From: Thermoflexales bacterium | GTDB lineage: Bacteria; Chloroflexota; Anaerolineae; B4-G1 | DNA length: 38,403 bases | Direction: 5' to 3' | Assembly: GCA_007118795.1 (NCBI GenBank) | Contig: SKQX01000195.1 | Location: forward strand, 1 to 38,403 | Part shown: one piece after another, positions 16,752-25,635 of the stretch | How positions within the stretch are numbered: position 1 is the stretch's first letter | Layout: every line of letters starts with the position of its first letter | The notes under the pieces: model-generated | Databases searched by the model: none | What the model was told of the DNA's origin: nothing | What the model saw: the letters and a program-made list of their open reading frames with translations, nothing else | Made by a program: the position numbers and the translations under genes

Positions 16752-16824
16752 GTGGGGTTCTCGGCCGAACTGGGCAGCCGCCGGCACATCTGAGTTTGGG
16801 TTATCTCCTTGATGCGGATGATCG

Positions 16825-17196
16825 ATGAGTAACAGTCGAGTGAGGCTGGGACGACTGGGCGAATCCGTGGCAGTCCAAGAGCTTACGCGGCGAGGTCACA
16901 GGGTCGTCAGTCGCAACTGGCGGTGTCGGATCGGCGAGGTAGACATCGTCGCTTGCTACGGCGAAAGGTGGACATTCTTTGAAGTGCGGACGAGGCGCGG
17001 CCGTGACTTCGGTGTCCCAGAAGAGTCGCTCACGGGAACCAAGATAGAACGAATGGTGGACGTGGCGTGCATGTACCTGGCCGAGCACGGCGAAAACGTT
17101 CACGAGGTCGATTGGGGTATTGGACTTGTGGCGGTAGAGATGGACAGAGCCGGTCGTTTGTTGCGGGTCGATGTCTACGAGAACATCCTACCATAA
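16825..17196 (+). CDS. yraN: YraN/UPF0102 family nuclease-fold protein
   Basis: A 123-residue protein of the UPF0102 family, which has a restriction-endonuclease-like fold. Family landmarks are LGRLGESVAVQEL at the start, GEVDIVA and FFEVRTRR, in which the Asp and Glu would be the metal-binding acids, and a C-terminal strand DVYENIL. The usual Glu-x-Lys of the nuclease core reads EVR here, a conservative change. The biological role of the family is unsettled. It sits between nth and miaA, in the same direction, with short gaps. The ribosome-binding site is weak. Confidence 0.85.
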   Translation: MSNSRVRLGRLGESVAVQELTRRGHRVVSRNWRCRIGEVDIVACYGERWTFFEVRTRRGRDFGVPEESLTGTKIERMVDVACMYLAEHGENVHEVDWGIGLVAVEMDRAGRLLRVDVYENILP

Positions 17197-17226
17197 GCTT
17201 CTAGCGGGCAGTCGCGGCGGCTAACC

Positions 17227-18183
17227 GTGTCTCGATCCTGGAAGCTGGATCCTCCTCTGCTAGCTGTCGTCGGGCCCACCGGGGTGGGTAAGACATCGCT
17301 ATCGCTTCATCTCGCGGAATCGTTCGAAGGCGAGATTGTCTGCGCCGATTCGCGCTCATTCTACCGGGGGATGGATATCGGCACGGCCAAGCCCACACCG
17401 GAGGAGCGCGCCCGGGTTCGGCATCATCTTATTGACATCGCTGATCCAGACGAGACCGTAGGACTGGCTGAGTATCAAGATCTAGCTTATGCTGCTATCG
17501 ACGATATCCGCCGGCGGTTGAGGCTACCACTGCTCGTGGGAGGGACCGGCCAGTACGTGTCGGCTGTCGTCGAGGGTTGGCGGATTCCCCGGGTACCTCC
17601 GCAGCCGGAACTCCGAGATGCGCTGGAGACGATGGCTGAGGAGGAGAGTTCATATGCTCTCCATGCGTGGCTGGAGCAACTGGATCCGGATGCAGCGGAG
17701 GAGATCCATCCCCACAACGTCCGACGGGTCGTGCGCGCACTGGAGGTTTGCCTGATCAGCGGGCGGCCTATCTCCAAGCAAAGGGGGAAAGAACCACCGC
17801 CGTACACTGTCCAGCAAGTGGGACTGACTATGGATCGCGACAGACTTTACGAGCGTGTGGATAGGCGACTCCAGTTGATGCTCGATGCAGGGCTGTTGAA
17901 GGAGGTCGGTGGTCTGGTGGCTCGAGGATACGACTGGACCCTGCCGGCCATGTCGGCAGTGGGCTACGCAGAGTTTGAGCCCTACTTCGCGGGTGAGGCA
18001 TCGCTCGATGAGGTGATCAAACAGATCCAGGCCGATCTTCGTCGTATCATCCGTCATCAGTACAACTGGTTCAGTCTGGACGATCCGGAGATCTGGTGGT
18101 TTGACGTGGGACGCATGTCCCACGAGGAGATCGAGTCTGAGGTTGGGACGTGGCTGGAGCGGCTCGGGGGTAACGGTGGATGA
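17227..18183 (+). CDS. miaA: tRNA dimethylallyltransferase
   Basis: Transfers a dimethylallyl group to N6 of A37 in tRNAs that read UNN codons. The 318-residue product starts with a GTG. It has the P-loop GPTGVGKTS (residues 16-24), the conserved ADSRSFYRGMDIGTAKPT substrate motif, HHLIDIADP, the LLVGGTGQYV segment, and YNWF near the C-terminus. Its length is normal for the family. It follows yraN by 30 nt and ends a plus-strand cluster that starts at the alpha-galactosidase gene. An alternative start is unlikely because the GTG places the P-loop at the expected distance. Confidence 0.95.
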   Translation: MSRSWKLDPPLLAVVGPTGVGKTSLSLHLAESFEGEIVCADSRSFYRGMDIGTAKPTPEERARVRHHLIDIADPDETVGLAEYQDLAYAAIDDIRRRLRLPLLVGGTGQYVSAVVEGWRIPRVPPQPELRDALETMAEEESSYALHAWLEQLDPDAAEEIHPHNVRRVVRALEVCLISGRPISKQRGKEPPPYTVQQVGLTMDRDRLYERVDRRLQLMLDAGLLKEVGGLVARGYDWTLPAMSAVGYAEFEPYFAGEASLDEVIKQIQADLRRIIRHQYNWFSLDDPEIWWFDVGRMSHEEIESEVGTWLERLGGNGG

Positions 18184-18233
18184 AGTTCGGTGGGTTCGTG
18201 CCAGCCGCCTACGGTATACAGGTTCCCTGACGC

Positions 18234-18262
18234 TTGCATCGCGTATATGCTGATGGTAGAAT
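18234..18262 (+). promoter_or_regulatory. Promoter of the GNAT gene
   Basis: TAGAAT (18257-18262) preceded by TGG, with TTGCAT (18234-18239) 17 bp upstream. The -35 is weak but the extended -10 matches others in the window. The leader is about 38 nt. Confidence 0.4.
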
Positions 18263-18306
18263 GCCCAACGTGAGGTGTGCTGTGACTCAACAGCAGGAGC
18301 TGGTTG

Positions 18307-18837
18307 ATGCTGATCCGTCCCGCTGAACCCGAAGACTTAGCGCCCTGCAGGGCGCTTGATCACTCAGGCACAACCGACCGTGTCTGGCAGATGGAGAACT
18401 GGCCCGATAGTGCGATGCCAGCGGTATCGTTTCGCACGGTGCGTCTGCCCAGGGAGATCAAGGTGGAGTACCCGCGGCAAGGCAAAGCCTTGCTCACCGG
18501 TTGGAAGGATCGAGACGGATTTCTCGTGCTGGAGACAGACGGTGGGGTCTCAGGGTACGTAGCGCTGACAGCACGGCCCGAGAACGGACTGGTCTGGGTG
18601 GGAGATCTTGTGGTAGATCCTTCCGAACGGCGCCGCGGCATTGGAACGACGTTGCTGAGAGCTGCCGCACACTGGGGACAGAAACGTGACCTAGGCAGGT
18701 TGATGGTCGAGGTTCATACGAAGAACTATCCAGCCATCGCCTTCTGCTACGCTTGCGGGCTGACCCTTTCTGGCTACAATGAACACTACTGGCCTAACGA
18801 CGACATCGCGCTCTTTTTTACCGGAAAACTACGATAG
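18307..18837 (+). CDS. GNAT-family N-acetyltransferase
   Basis: A 176-residue acetyl-CoA-dependent transferase. The first 30 residues (MLIRPAEPEDLAPC) are a typical GNAT strand-helix start. Motif A is VGDLVVDPSERRRGIGTTLL, where RRGIG contacts the CoA pyrophosphate. The segment NYPAIAFCYACGLTLSGY is the usual RimI-like C-terminal motif with the substrate-site tyrosines. RimI-type protein acetylation is possible, but the substrate cannot be identified. The ATG at 18307 has AGGAG 7 nt upstream; a TTG at 18304 is the only in-frame alternative nearby. Confidence 0.87.
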   Translation: MLIRPAEPEDLAPCRALDHSGTTDRVWQMENWPDSAMPAVSFRTVRLPREIKVEYPRQGKALLTGWKDRDGFLVLETDGGVSGYVALTARPENGLVWVGDLVVDPSERRRGIGTTLLRAAAHWGQKRDLGRLMVEVHTKNYPAIAFCYACGLTLSGYNEHYWPNDDIALFFTGKLR

Positions 18838-18909
18838 CTCGTCTGTTGGTCACGTCTAGTCGGCGGGTGTAGGCTATCGGCGACAGGCGTCCGAAGTGGG
18901 TGCGCTGGG

Positions 18910-20934
18910 ATGTTCGTCGGATACAGGTTTAGTGGGCTGATGGATCTCTTACTGGCGATAGATGTAATTAGGCTGTTCGAGTGGCTCAACGTGGTGTTGA
19001 CCTCGGGCATCGTCATCTTCTCGTTTGCCCTGCTGCTTTACCTGCTCATCTACAGTCGTCGGAACAGCGTGGCTCGTACCTTTGCTTTCCTGCTAGGATG
19101 CGTGCTCCTGACGTACTTCACTGACCTAGCCTTGTTCGATGTCAAGGACTGGCAAGTGGCCCGGCCCTGGCTGGGGATCCAATGGATTGGCATCGCCTTC
19201 ACACCGGCAGCGTACTTGAATTTCTCCTACGCACTGCTGACCACAACGGGAGAACGGAACAGGACACGGATGACCGCCGTGCGCGCCAGTTATGTCATGA
19301 GCGCGCTATTGCTGCTGGCGGTGGCATTCAGCGATCTGGTGGTTAAGGGTGGCGGGGTGACTCATCGAGGAGTGCACTTGCGGCCCGGTTCGTTCTTCCC
19401 CCTCTTCACTCTTTACTTCTTGGTGGCCGTCGGCTGGGGGGCAGCGAACGTCCTACGGGCACGCCGGCGATGCTTGACCTCGACATCGAGGCGTCGCATG
19501 ACGTATTTGGCGGTGACCTTCGCAGCGCCGGCGGCTGGTGCCTTCCCGTACCTGCTGCTGACCGGATGGCCAACCTCGACACCGGGGCTTGTCCTCTGGG
19601 TAGTTCTGGTGCTGGGGAACCTCGGGGTCGGATTCATGCTGGTCGTGCTATCGTACAGCGTCGTGTCTTTTGGTGCCCTGACCCCGGACCGCGTGGTGAA
19701 ACACCGCATCGTCCACTTCCTGCTCCGGGCGCCCTTCGTCGCCACGCTGGTGGTGATCATCATTGTGGTAACCGGTCAAGCGGAAGGCTGGTTAGGCCTC
19801 CCGAGCCATCGTATCATGCTATTCGGTGTGGTCGGCGTCATCCTACTCCTGCAGATCAGTGTGGAGCTGGCCAAGCCACTGATAGATCGGGCGCTCTACA
19901 TGGAGGACCGAGAGGAGATCGAGTGGATCCAGCAACTATCGAGTCGGCTGTTGACCTCTACTGACCTCCACCAGTTCCTGGAAAACGTGCTGACCGCTCT
20001 GTGCGAGTTACTGCGTGTGGACACCGCCTTTGTAGCTGTTCTAGACAACGGGAAGCCGCATCTGGAGGTCGTCTGTGGGGATCTGAGCCCAACTCGCCTG
20101 GGAGCACTCTCCTTCGAAGCCTGGCAAGCCTCGCTCGACCAGGTCTGCGGAGAAGCAAATCCGGCGGGGCCATCCGGGGACGATAATACCCCAGCACACG
20201 ATCCTCAGCTTGAGCGACATGGCGATCTGTTTGTCTGGAACGGCTATTGGCTCGCGCCGCTGCGCTCCACCCAGGATGAGGGAGTGATTCTGGGAGTACT
20301 CGGGATAGCAGCCCGCGGACCTGAGCCCGATCTGACGGCAGAAGAGAAGGTGGGGGTGGAGACCCTGCTGGCACAGGCGTCAGTGGCCCTTGAGGACCGA
20401 CGGCTCCAGCAAGGCATCTTCGGGGCTCTGGAACGGATTATGCCGGAGATTGAGGACATCCAGCGGCGGCGTGGCATGATCCACTATGTCGGCGATCAAG
20501 CACTCTCCGAGTTCAAGCTGGTGGAGTCCGGCGAACTACGGGAGTGGGTGCACGACGCGCTGAAGCACTACTGGGGCGGCCCCAAGTTGACGACGAACCC
20601 CTTGATGGCTCTCGAGGTTGTCGAACGGGCGACCCGCGAGCAAGACGGGAATGTCACCAAGGGCCTGCGGGCAGTGCTTCGCGAGGCCATTGAGAGACTG
20701 CGACCCGAAGGTGATCGGAAGATGACCGCGCCAGCGTGGGTTCTGTACAACATCCTAGACCTGAAGTTCCTCCAAGGACATAAGGTCCGGGATGTGGCGC
20801 ACCGTCTGGCTATGAGTGAGTCGAACCTGTATCGCAAGCAACGCGTAGCGATAAAGGCCGCCGCACAGATGGTGGCGGAGATGGAAAGGGAGGAGTTGCA
20901 GAATCAGCACGAGAGGGTTACCCGGAGTGGATGA
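18910..20934 (+). CDS. Membrane sensor with GAF domain and C-terminal HTH
   Basis: A 674-residue protein of unusual design. The first 330 residues contain about nine hydrophobic segments, the first seven resembling the 7TM sensor of some histidine kinases. A GAF-like domain follows (about 345-500). The C-terminus (about 515-660) has no histidine kinase core. Instead it has an all-helical region ending in a likely HTH, with AWVLYNILDLKFLQGHKVRDV followed by HRLAMSESNLYRKQ. That segment resembles helical DNA-binding domains at the ends of other Chloroflexota regulators. I infer a membrane-tethered transcription regulator that couples a membrane signal to DNA binding. No partner kinase is adjacent. 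The ATG at 18910 has no good ribosome-binding site; an in-frame ATG at 18940 is possible. Confidence 0.75.
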   Translation: MFVGYRFSGLMDLLLAIDVIRLFEWLNVVLTSGIVIFSFALLLYLLIYSRRNSVARTFAFLLGCVLLTYFTDLALFDVKDWQVARPWLGIQWIGIAFTPAAYLNFSYALLTTTGERNRTRMTAVRASYVMSALLLLAVAFSDLVVKGGGVTHRGVHLRPGSFFPLFTLYFLVAVGWGAANVLRARRRCLTSTSRRRMTYLAVTFAAPAAGAFPYLLLTGWPTSTPGLVLWVVLVLGNLGVGFMLVVLSYSVVSFGALTPDRVVKHRIVHFLLRAPFVATLVVIIIVVTGQAEGWLGLPSHRIMLFGVVGVILLLQISVELAKPLIDRALYMEDREEIEWIQQLSSRLLTSTDLHQFLENVLTALCELLRVDTAFVAVLDNGKPHLEVVCGDLSPTRLGALSFEAWQASLDQVCGEANPAGPSGDDNTPAHDPQLERHGDLFVWNGYWLAPLRSTQDEGVILGVLGIAARGPEPDLTAEEKVGVETLLAQASVALEDRRLQQGIFGALERIMPEIEDIQRRRGMIHYVGDQALSEFKLVESGELREWVHDALKHYWGGPKLTTNPLMALEVVERATREQDGNVTKGLRAVLREAIERLRPEGDRKMTAPAWVLYNILDLKFLQGHKVRDVAHRLAMSESNLYRKQRVAIKAAAQMVAEMEREELQNQHERVTRSG

Positions 20935-21057
20935 GCCCAGCTGACCATTGGGGACGTCTAACCGATGGTCGAGTTGGTAGCCTCACCAGCGACGAGGGCA
21001 CGGGGAAGTGAGAAAGCAGGTGAGGAGCGGTGGTGGACGGTAGGAGGCAACAGAGAT

Positions 21058-22080
21058 ATGGGACAGAGGGGCGAATGGATCCCACCCAACGCGCCACTTA
21101 GCGAGGAATACTGGCAGTCATTGTTGCGCGATGGGGCGAACAGGGGGGAGGCGTTGGCTGCCCGGGACCCGGGCCGCTGGGATGACGAGATCACAGAAGA
21201 ACCCACGACCCATGCAGGGCCTGGCGAGGGCAACCCCATTGACGATGCGTGGAGAGAAGCACGCACTCTTATGGACGAGGGCCAAGTAGTGGAGTTGCCC
21301 GTCGTCGGGTGCAACAGAGGCGGACTGCTCGTGGAGTGGAAAGGTCTGCAGGGTTTCGTTCCCGCTTCTCACCTGCAGAGTCTAACTCCTATGGGAGGGC
21401 AAGCGGAGCGACAGGAGGAGTTACGCCATCTGATCGGGACCAGATTACCATTGCGGGTCATCGAGTTGGATCCAACCAGCCATCGGTTCGTGCTCTCCGA
21501 GCGGACCGGTGACGCTGCTGACCCATCTGGCGAGCAGATATGGAGCACCCTGGAGCCCGGCGACGTCTGCGAAGGGCGCGTCACGAATCTCTGCTCCTTC
21601 GGTGCTTTCGTCGATTTGGGTGGCTTCGAGGGGTTGATCCATATTTCGGAATTGTCCTGGGGCCGGGTGGGGCATCCCGCTGACGTACTGGAGGTCGGGG
21701 AGACCTTGGAAGTCTACGTGTTGAACGTCGAACCAGAGCGAGAGCGAGTTGGATTGAGCATCAAGCGCCTCCAGCCCAACCCCTGGGAGTCCGTGGACGA
21801 GCGGTACGCAGTTGGTGAGCTTGTGGACGGAACCGTCACCCACGTTGTGGACTTCGGCGCCTTTGTTCAGGTGGAAGAAGGGCTAGAGGGCCTGGTCCAC
21901 GTCTCGGAGTTGCCCTCGGGGAGCGCAGACAATCCTCACGCCATCGTGCAAGAGGGTGACCGAGTCTCGGTTCAGGTGCTCGACGTCGACAGAGCGCGAC
22001 GGAGAATGGGACTGCGGCTCGAGCAAGTGCAAGTCGGCGCTGAGATCCGAGGATCCGATGACCGGGAGACCGAAGGGTAG
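21058..22080 (+). CDS. S1 RNA-binding domain protein (ribosomal protein S1-like)
   Basis: A 340-residue protein with an acidic N-terminal stretch (about 1-75) and three S1 OB-fold repeats (about 80-160, 170-245, 255-330). The second and third carry the classic signature, GRVTNLCSFGAFVDLGG with GLIHISEL, and GTVTHVVDFGAFVQVEEG with GLVHVSEL. The first repeat is diverged (GFVPASHL). Three repeats are fewer than the six of E. coli S1 but common in other phyla. It may act as S1 in translation or as a general RNA-binding factor. I chose the ATG at 21058, preceded by AGGAGG 10 nt upstream; the frame extends to 20965 with a poorly conserved arginine-rich lead. It lies just before ftsK. Confidence 0.85.
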   Translation: MGQRGEWIPPNAPLSEEYWQSLLRDGANRGEALAARDPGRWDDEITEEPTTHAGPGEGNPIDDAWREARTLMDEGQVVELPVVGCNRGGLLVEWKGLQGFVPASHLQSLTPMGGQAERQEELRHLIGTRLPLRVIELDPTSHRFVLSERTGDAADPSGEQIWSTLEPGDVCEGRVTNLCSFGAFVDLGGFEGLIHISELSWGRVGHPADVLEVGETLEVYVLNVEPERERVGLSIKRLQPNPWESVDERYAVGELVDGTVTHVVDFGAFVQVEEGLEGLVHVSELPSGSADNPHAIVQEGDRVSVQVLDVDRARRRMGLRLEQVQVGAEIRGSDDRETEG

Positions 22081-22101
22081 AAATCTGCCGATTAGAGGAC
22101 T

Positions 22102-24279
22102 ATGAACAAGAGCCGGAGCCCGTGGCAGCCAGGATCGATCCTGGTTAGCCCGCTAGTCCCCCAGGTGACAGCGCTGCTGGTGATCGCGCTGGGAACGATC
22201 ACCCTGTTGGCGGTGTTCGGCGTCGCCGACGGTCACTGGGTGAACGCGTGGGTCGATCTTCTGCGCTATCTCGTGGGCTGGGGCGTTTATCCGGCGGGCG
22301 CTTCCATCGTGTTGGCGGGTCTTCTGTGGCTCCAGTATCTCTTGGATCAAGTGGTTCTCTGGCGATGGCGTCCCTTCGTCGGTGCCGAGCTGGTGTTCTT
22401 CAGTCTCCTGGGACTAACCCACGTCATACTAGGCGGTACCGATCCTTGGGCATTAGTAGAGCACGGTGGAGGCGGGGGGCTTCTCGGCTGGGGGATCTCG
22501 ATTTTCCTCCTGACCTATGTGGGATGGCTACCTGCGGTGGTTGTGCTGTCCGCCTTCTTCGTCATGGGTCTGGGACTTGCCTTTGACGTAACAGCGGACG
22601 ACCTAAGGCAGACACTGGAAGTGGTGCGGGGGGGCATCGCTTCCTATCGGGCGCAGCGTGCCCGCAGGCGATCGGTAGGGGAGTCGCCAGTATCCGCGGA
22701 GAGACGACCTGGGCCTGCCGCCGACCCCACGGAGACGAATCCTCCCCGGTCGCCGACCCGATCGTCTCAGTCCATATCGAAGCGCAGGACCATCGAGCAG
22801 GGACGCCAGTCTGCCCTGCCGCCTATCAGCCTCCTTGATGAGTCGGAGGGCCCTCCCTTGACGGATCAGCAGGTGCGTCGAAAGGCACAGATCATCAAGG
22901 AGACTCTGGCGCAGTTCGGGCTGCCGGTGGAGGTCGTCGAGGTACGGATGGGCCCCGCCGTGACCCAGTTTGGCGTCGAGCCGGGCTTCGTGGAGCGCGC
23001 CCGCTCCAGTGAGCGGAAGGTACGTGTCCGGCAGATAAGCCAGCGATCGGACGATCTTGCTCTGGCGCTGGCGACGCCTCGCCTGCGCGTTGAAGCTCCC
23101 GTACCCGGTAGACCTTTCGTGGGTATTGAGGTACCCAACGAGGAGATACAGGTGGTCAGCATCCGCGAGGTCTTGACCTCGGACCCGTTTCGAACGGTGG
23201 ATTCGTGTCTGGCGATCGCCTTGGGTCACGACGTGGCAGGCCAGTCAGTTGTGGCGGACCTCGCCGAGATGCCACATCTCCTGATTGGCGGAACCACCGG
23301 TTCCGGGAAGTCCGTGTGTATCAAGTCGATCACGGCCTGCCTGATCTGTAACAACACCCCTGACGAACTGCGCCTGGTGATGATCGACCCCAAGATGGTG
23401 GAATTGGTCCGGTTCAACGGGCTGCCCCACATCTACGGAGAGGTCGAGGTTGACCTAGACCGAGTCGTCAAGGTTCTCCGCTGGGTAGCTCTGGAGATGG
23501 ACGAGCGCTACAGGCGATTCGCGGATGCTTCGGCACGCCATCTTGATGACTACAACCGCAAGATGGCCGAGGAGGGCAAGCCAGTTCTGCCGCGAATTGT
23601 TGCATTGATCGACGAGTTGGCCGACTTGATGATGCTGGCGCCCGAGGCGGTGGAGCAGCTGCTATGTCGCATCGCGCAGATGGGCCGGGCTACGGGGATA
23701 CACCTCATCGTGGCAACCCAGCGGCCCAGCACCGACGTCATCACCGGGCTGATCAAGGCAAATTTCCCGGCGCGGATTTCCTTCGCCACCGCGAGCCAAG
23801 TGGACTCAAGGGTCATCCTAGATACCCAGGGCGCGGAGACGCTCCTCGGAGACGGCGATATGCTCTATCTGGCGGCGGATGCCAGCCATCCCGTCCGGGT
23901 GCAGGGGTGTTACGTCGGGTCAGAGGAACTGGATCGCATCATCGGTTTCTGGCGAAGAGAGACGGGACCAGTCGAGGAGACGACTCCGTGGGCGCAGATG
24001 GTGGGGCCCGACGTAGCCGTCGATGCCGAGGGCGAACCGTACGACCCTGACTACGTCGATGAGGAGATGCTTCAGCGGGCCATTTCTCTGGTGAGAGAAC
24101 GGGGAACTGCCTCAGCCTCACTCTTGCAACGGCGCCTGCACGTCGGCTATCCGCGGGCCGCGCGTCTGATGGAAGTTATGACAGAGATGAACATCATCGG
24201 CCCGCCTGTTGCTGGTGGCCGCAGACGAGACGTGCTGATTGAGGGCCATGATGAGAATCTCCCCGACGTTGCGTCCTGA
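22102..24279 (+). CDS. ftsK: DNA translocase FtsK/SpoIIIE
   Basis: ATP-driven DNA pump that clears chromosome termini from the division septum. The 725 residues comprise an N-terminal membrane domain with about four spans (residues 15-170), a short polar linker, the alpha/beta motor (about 260-620) and a gamma winged-helix domain (about 650-715). The Walker A motif GGTTGSGKS includes Lys403 and Walker B is ALIDELADLM with Asp504. The gamma domain reads LLQRRLHVGYPRAARLMEVM, which in E. coli reads KOPS-type DNA signals. Length and order resemble SpoIIIE/SftA more than the long E. coli FtsK. An AGAGGA motif sits just before the ATG. A zinc-finger gene follows in the same frame, 48 nt after the stop codon. 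Confidence 0.95.
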   Translation: MNKSRSPWQPGSILVSPLVPQVTALLVIALGTITLLAVFGVADGHWVNAWVDLLRYLVGWGVYPAGASIVLAGLLWLQYLLDQVVLWRWRPFVGAELVFFSLLGLTHVILGGTDPWALVEHGGGGGLLGWGISIFLLTYVGWLPAVVVLSAFFVMGLGLAFDVTADDLRQTLEVVRGGIASYRAQRARRRSVGESPVSAERRPGPAADPTETNPPRSPTRSSQSISKRRTIEQGRQSALPPISLLDESEGPPLTDQQVRRKAQIIKETLAQFGLPVEVVEVRMGPAVTQFGVEPGFVERARSSERKVRVRQISQRSDDLALALATPRLRVEAPVPGRPFVGIEVPNEEIQVVSIREVLTSDPFRTVDSCLAIALGHDVAGQSVVADLAEMPHLLIGGTTGSGKSVCIKSITACLICNNTPDELRLVMIDPKMVELVRFNGLPHIYGEVEVDLDRVVKVLRWVALEMDERYRRFADASARHLDDYNRKMAEEGKPVLPRIVALIDELADLMMLAPEAVEQLLCRIAQMGRATGIHLIVATQRPSTDVITGLIKANFPARISFATASQVDSRVILDTQGAETLLGDGDMLYLAADASHPVRVQGCYVGSEELDRIIGFWRRETGPVEETTPWAQMVGPDVAVDAEGEPYDPDYVDEEMLQRAISLVRERGTASASLLQRRLHVGYPRAARLMEVMTEMNIIGPPVAGGRRRDVLIEGHDENLPDVAS

Positions 24280-24327
24280 GCCCTGACCCGGACGAGCGGT
24301 ACTGCAGAATGGAGCGCTCCCCTGGCA

Positions 24328-24474
24328 GTGGGCACGTGTCCTAAGTGCGGCGGCGATCTGGTCGAACGGACGGGGAAGATGGGCATCTTCTGGGGCTGCT
24401 CAAACTACCCTGATTGTGGCCATCGGCAGCGACCAACTGCCCCGGACGAAGGGGAGGAAGAGTCAGCCACGTGA
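24328..24474 (+). CDS. Free-standing topoisomerase-type C4 zinc-finger protein
   Basis: A 48-residue protein whose first 33 residues are one zf-C4_Topoisom unit: CPKCGGDLVERTGKMG, then FWGCSNYPDCGH. All four zinc-binding cysteines are present as CxxC, C and C, and the aromatic core of the fold is kept. In topoisomerase I this finger binds single-stranded DNA at the C-terminus; here it is alone, followed by an acidic tail (DEGEEES). The likely start is the GTG at 24328; no strong Shine-Dalgarno sequence is seen. The stop codon overlaps the GTG of the next gene (GTGA), so translation of the two may be coupled. The zinc-finger frame is the same as that of ftsK. Confidence 0.7.
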   Translation: MGTCPKCGGDLVERTGKMGIFWGCSNYPDCGHRQRPTAPDEGEEESAT

Positions 24475-25613
24475 ACGATGCCCCCAGACTGGGACTCGAC
24501 GTGGGGCGCCTCTCCGGACAGGAAGAGGGAGAGACACGCAGTCCACGGACCTCAGAACGTCATCGGATCATCGCCCACCTGGATCTGGACGCGTTCTATG
24601 CCGCCGTCGAGGTGCTCGAGAACCCGGACCTGGTGGGCAAGCCCATCCTGGTAGGTGGGAGACCGCAGAGCAGAGGAGTCGTTGCTGCGGCGTCCTACGC
24701 AGCTCGAGAATACGGGGTTCACTCGGCGATGCCCATGTACCAGGCAGTGCGGCTCTGCCCCCGAGCCATCGTCCTCTCCCCGCGTTTCCACCTTTACCGG
24801 GAGTACTCCCGCCGGGTCATGGAGATACTGCACCAGACGACCCCCGTGATTGAAGAGGTCAGCATCGATGAAGCCTACCTCGATTTGACGGATCAAGTGA
24901 ATCAGTGGGGTGATGCAGCAAGGATAGCGCGGCGGTTGCAGCAGCGCGTGCAGGACAAGGTGGGGCTTTCAGCGTCGTTGGGGCTGGCCTCCAACAAGCT
25001 GGTGGCCAAAGTGGCCTCCGACTACGACAAACCGGGGGGTCTGACAGTCGTTGGTCCAGGCGAAGAAGCGGCATTTCTGGAACCACTGCCGGTGCGGGTG
25101 CTCTGGGGGATCGGTCCGGTCACCGCCGAGAAGTTGATGGAGATGGGCGTGACGACGGTGGGCGAGTTGGCGCGCCTGTCCGAAGGAAAGCTGGTGGACT
25201 GTTTCGGAGAGCACGGGGCGGCGATGGTGCGGCGGGCTCGGGGGATAGACCGGCGCGCGGTGGTGACGGAGCACACGCGGAAGTCAGTCAGTCGGGAGAG
25301 GACGTTCGACCGAGACTTGGGGGAGATGGAGGCGCTGAAGAGACAGCTCTGGGGGCTGAGTCAGGGTGTCTCAGAGCGCCTGAACCGCGCTGGTGCCGTT
25401 GCGGGAACGGTAGCGATCAAGCTGCGCTACGAAGACTTCGAAACGCTGACCCGTCAGATGAGTCTGGATGTGCCAACGGCTGATACGGTGAGGATCTACA
25501 GCGCCGCACTGGTATTGCTGTCGCAGACCTGGGAGTCAGGGCGCCCGGTTCGTTTGCTGGGCATCGGGGGCACGGATCTGAGACCGCCGACAGGACAGAT
25601 GGCCCTTTTCTAA
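24471..25613 (+). CDS. dinB: DNA polymerase IV (Y-family)
   Basis: Translesion DNA polymerase. The 380 residues show the palm metal-binding motifs DLDAFYAAVE (Asp38) and SIDEAYLD (Asp133, Glu134), the YAAREYGVHSAMPM fingers segment, the GIGPVTAEKLMEMG helix-hairpin-helix of the thumb and a little-finger domain. The C-terminus ends in QMALF, a beta-clamp-binding motif. The GTG at 24471 overlaps the zinc-finger stop codon; a frame extending to a TTG at 24414 would run through the finger and is unlikely. About 35 residues precede the first palm strand, somewhat more than usual. No LexA box is seen just upstream. Confidence 0.93.
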   Translation: MNDAPRLGLDVGRLSGQEEGETRSPRTSERHRIIAHLDLDAFYAAVEVLENPDLVGKPILVGGRPQSRGVVAAASYAAREYGVHSAMPMYQAVRLCPRAIVLSPRFHLYREYSRRVMEILHQTTPVIEEVSIDEAYLDLTDQVNQWGDAARIARRLQQRVQDKVGLSASLGLASNKLVAKVASDYDKPGGLTVVGPGEEAAFLEPLPVRVLWGIGPVTAEKLMEMGVTTVGELARLSEGKLVDCFGEHGAAMVRRARGIDRRAVVTEHTRKSVSRERTFDRDLGEMEALKRQLWGLSQGVSERLNRAGAVAGTVAIKLRYEDFETLTRQMSLDVPTADTVRIYSAALVLLSQTWESGRPVRLLGIGGTDLRPPTGQMALF

Positions 25614-25635
25614 GCGCTTGCGACCATCGGGCGAG

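Noticed and set aside
22603..23229. Long open frame antisense to ftsK
   Set aside because: It is the kind of shadow frame common in GC-rich genes, lacks a family match and a ribosome-binding site, and lies wholly across the conserved FtsK motor.
24280..24474. Zinc finger as a read-through extension of FtsK
   Set aside because: It is in the same frame, but separated by TGA and 48 nt of poorly protein-like sequence, with no SECIS-like or read-through signal; a separate GTG start is simpler.
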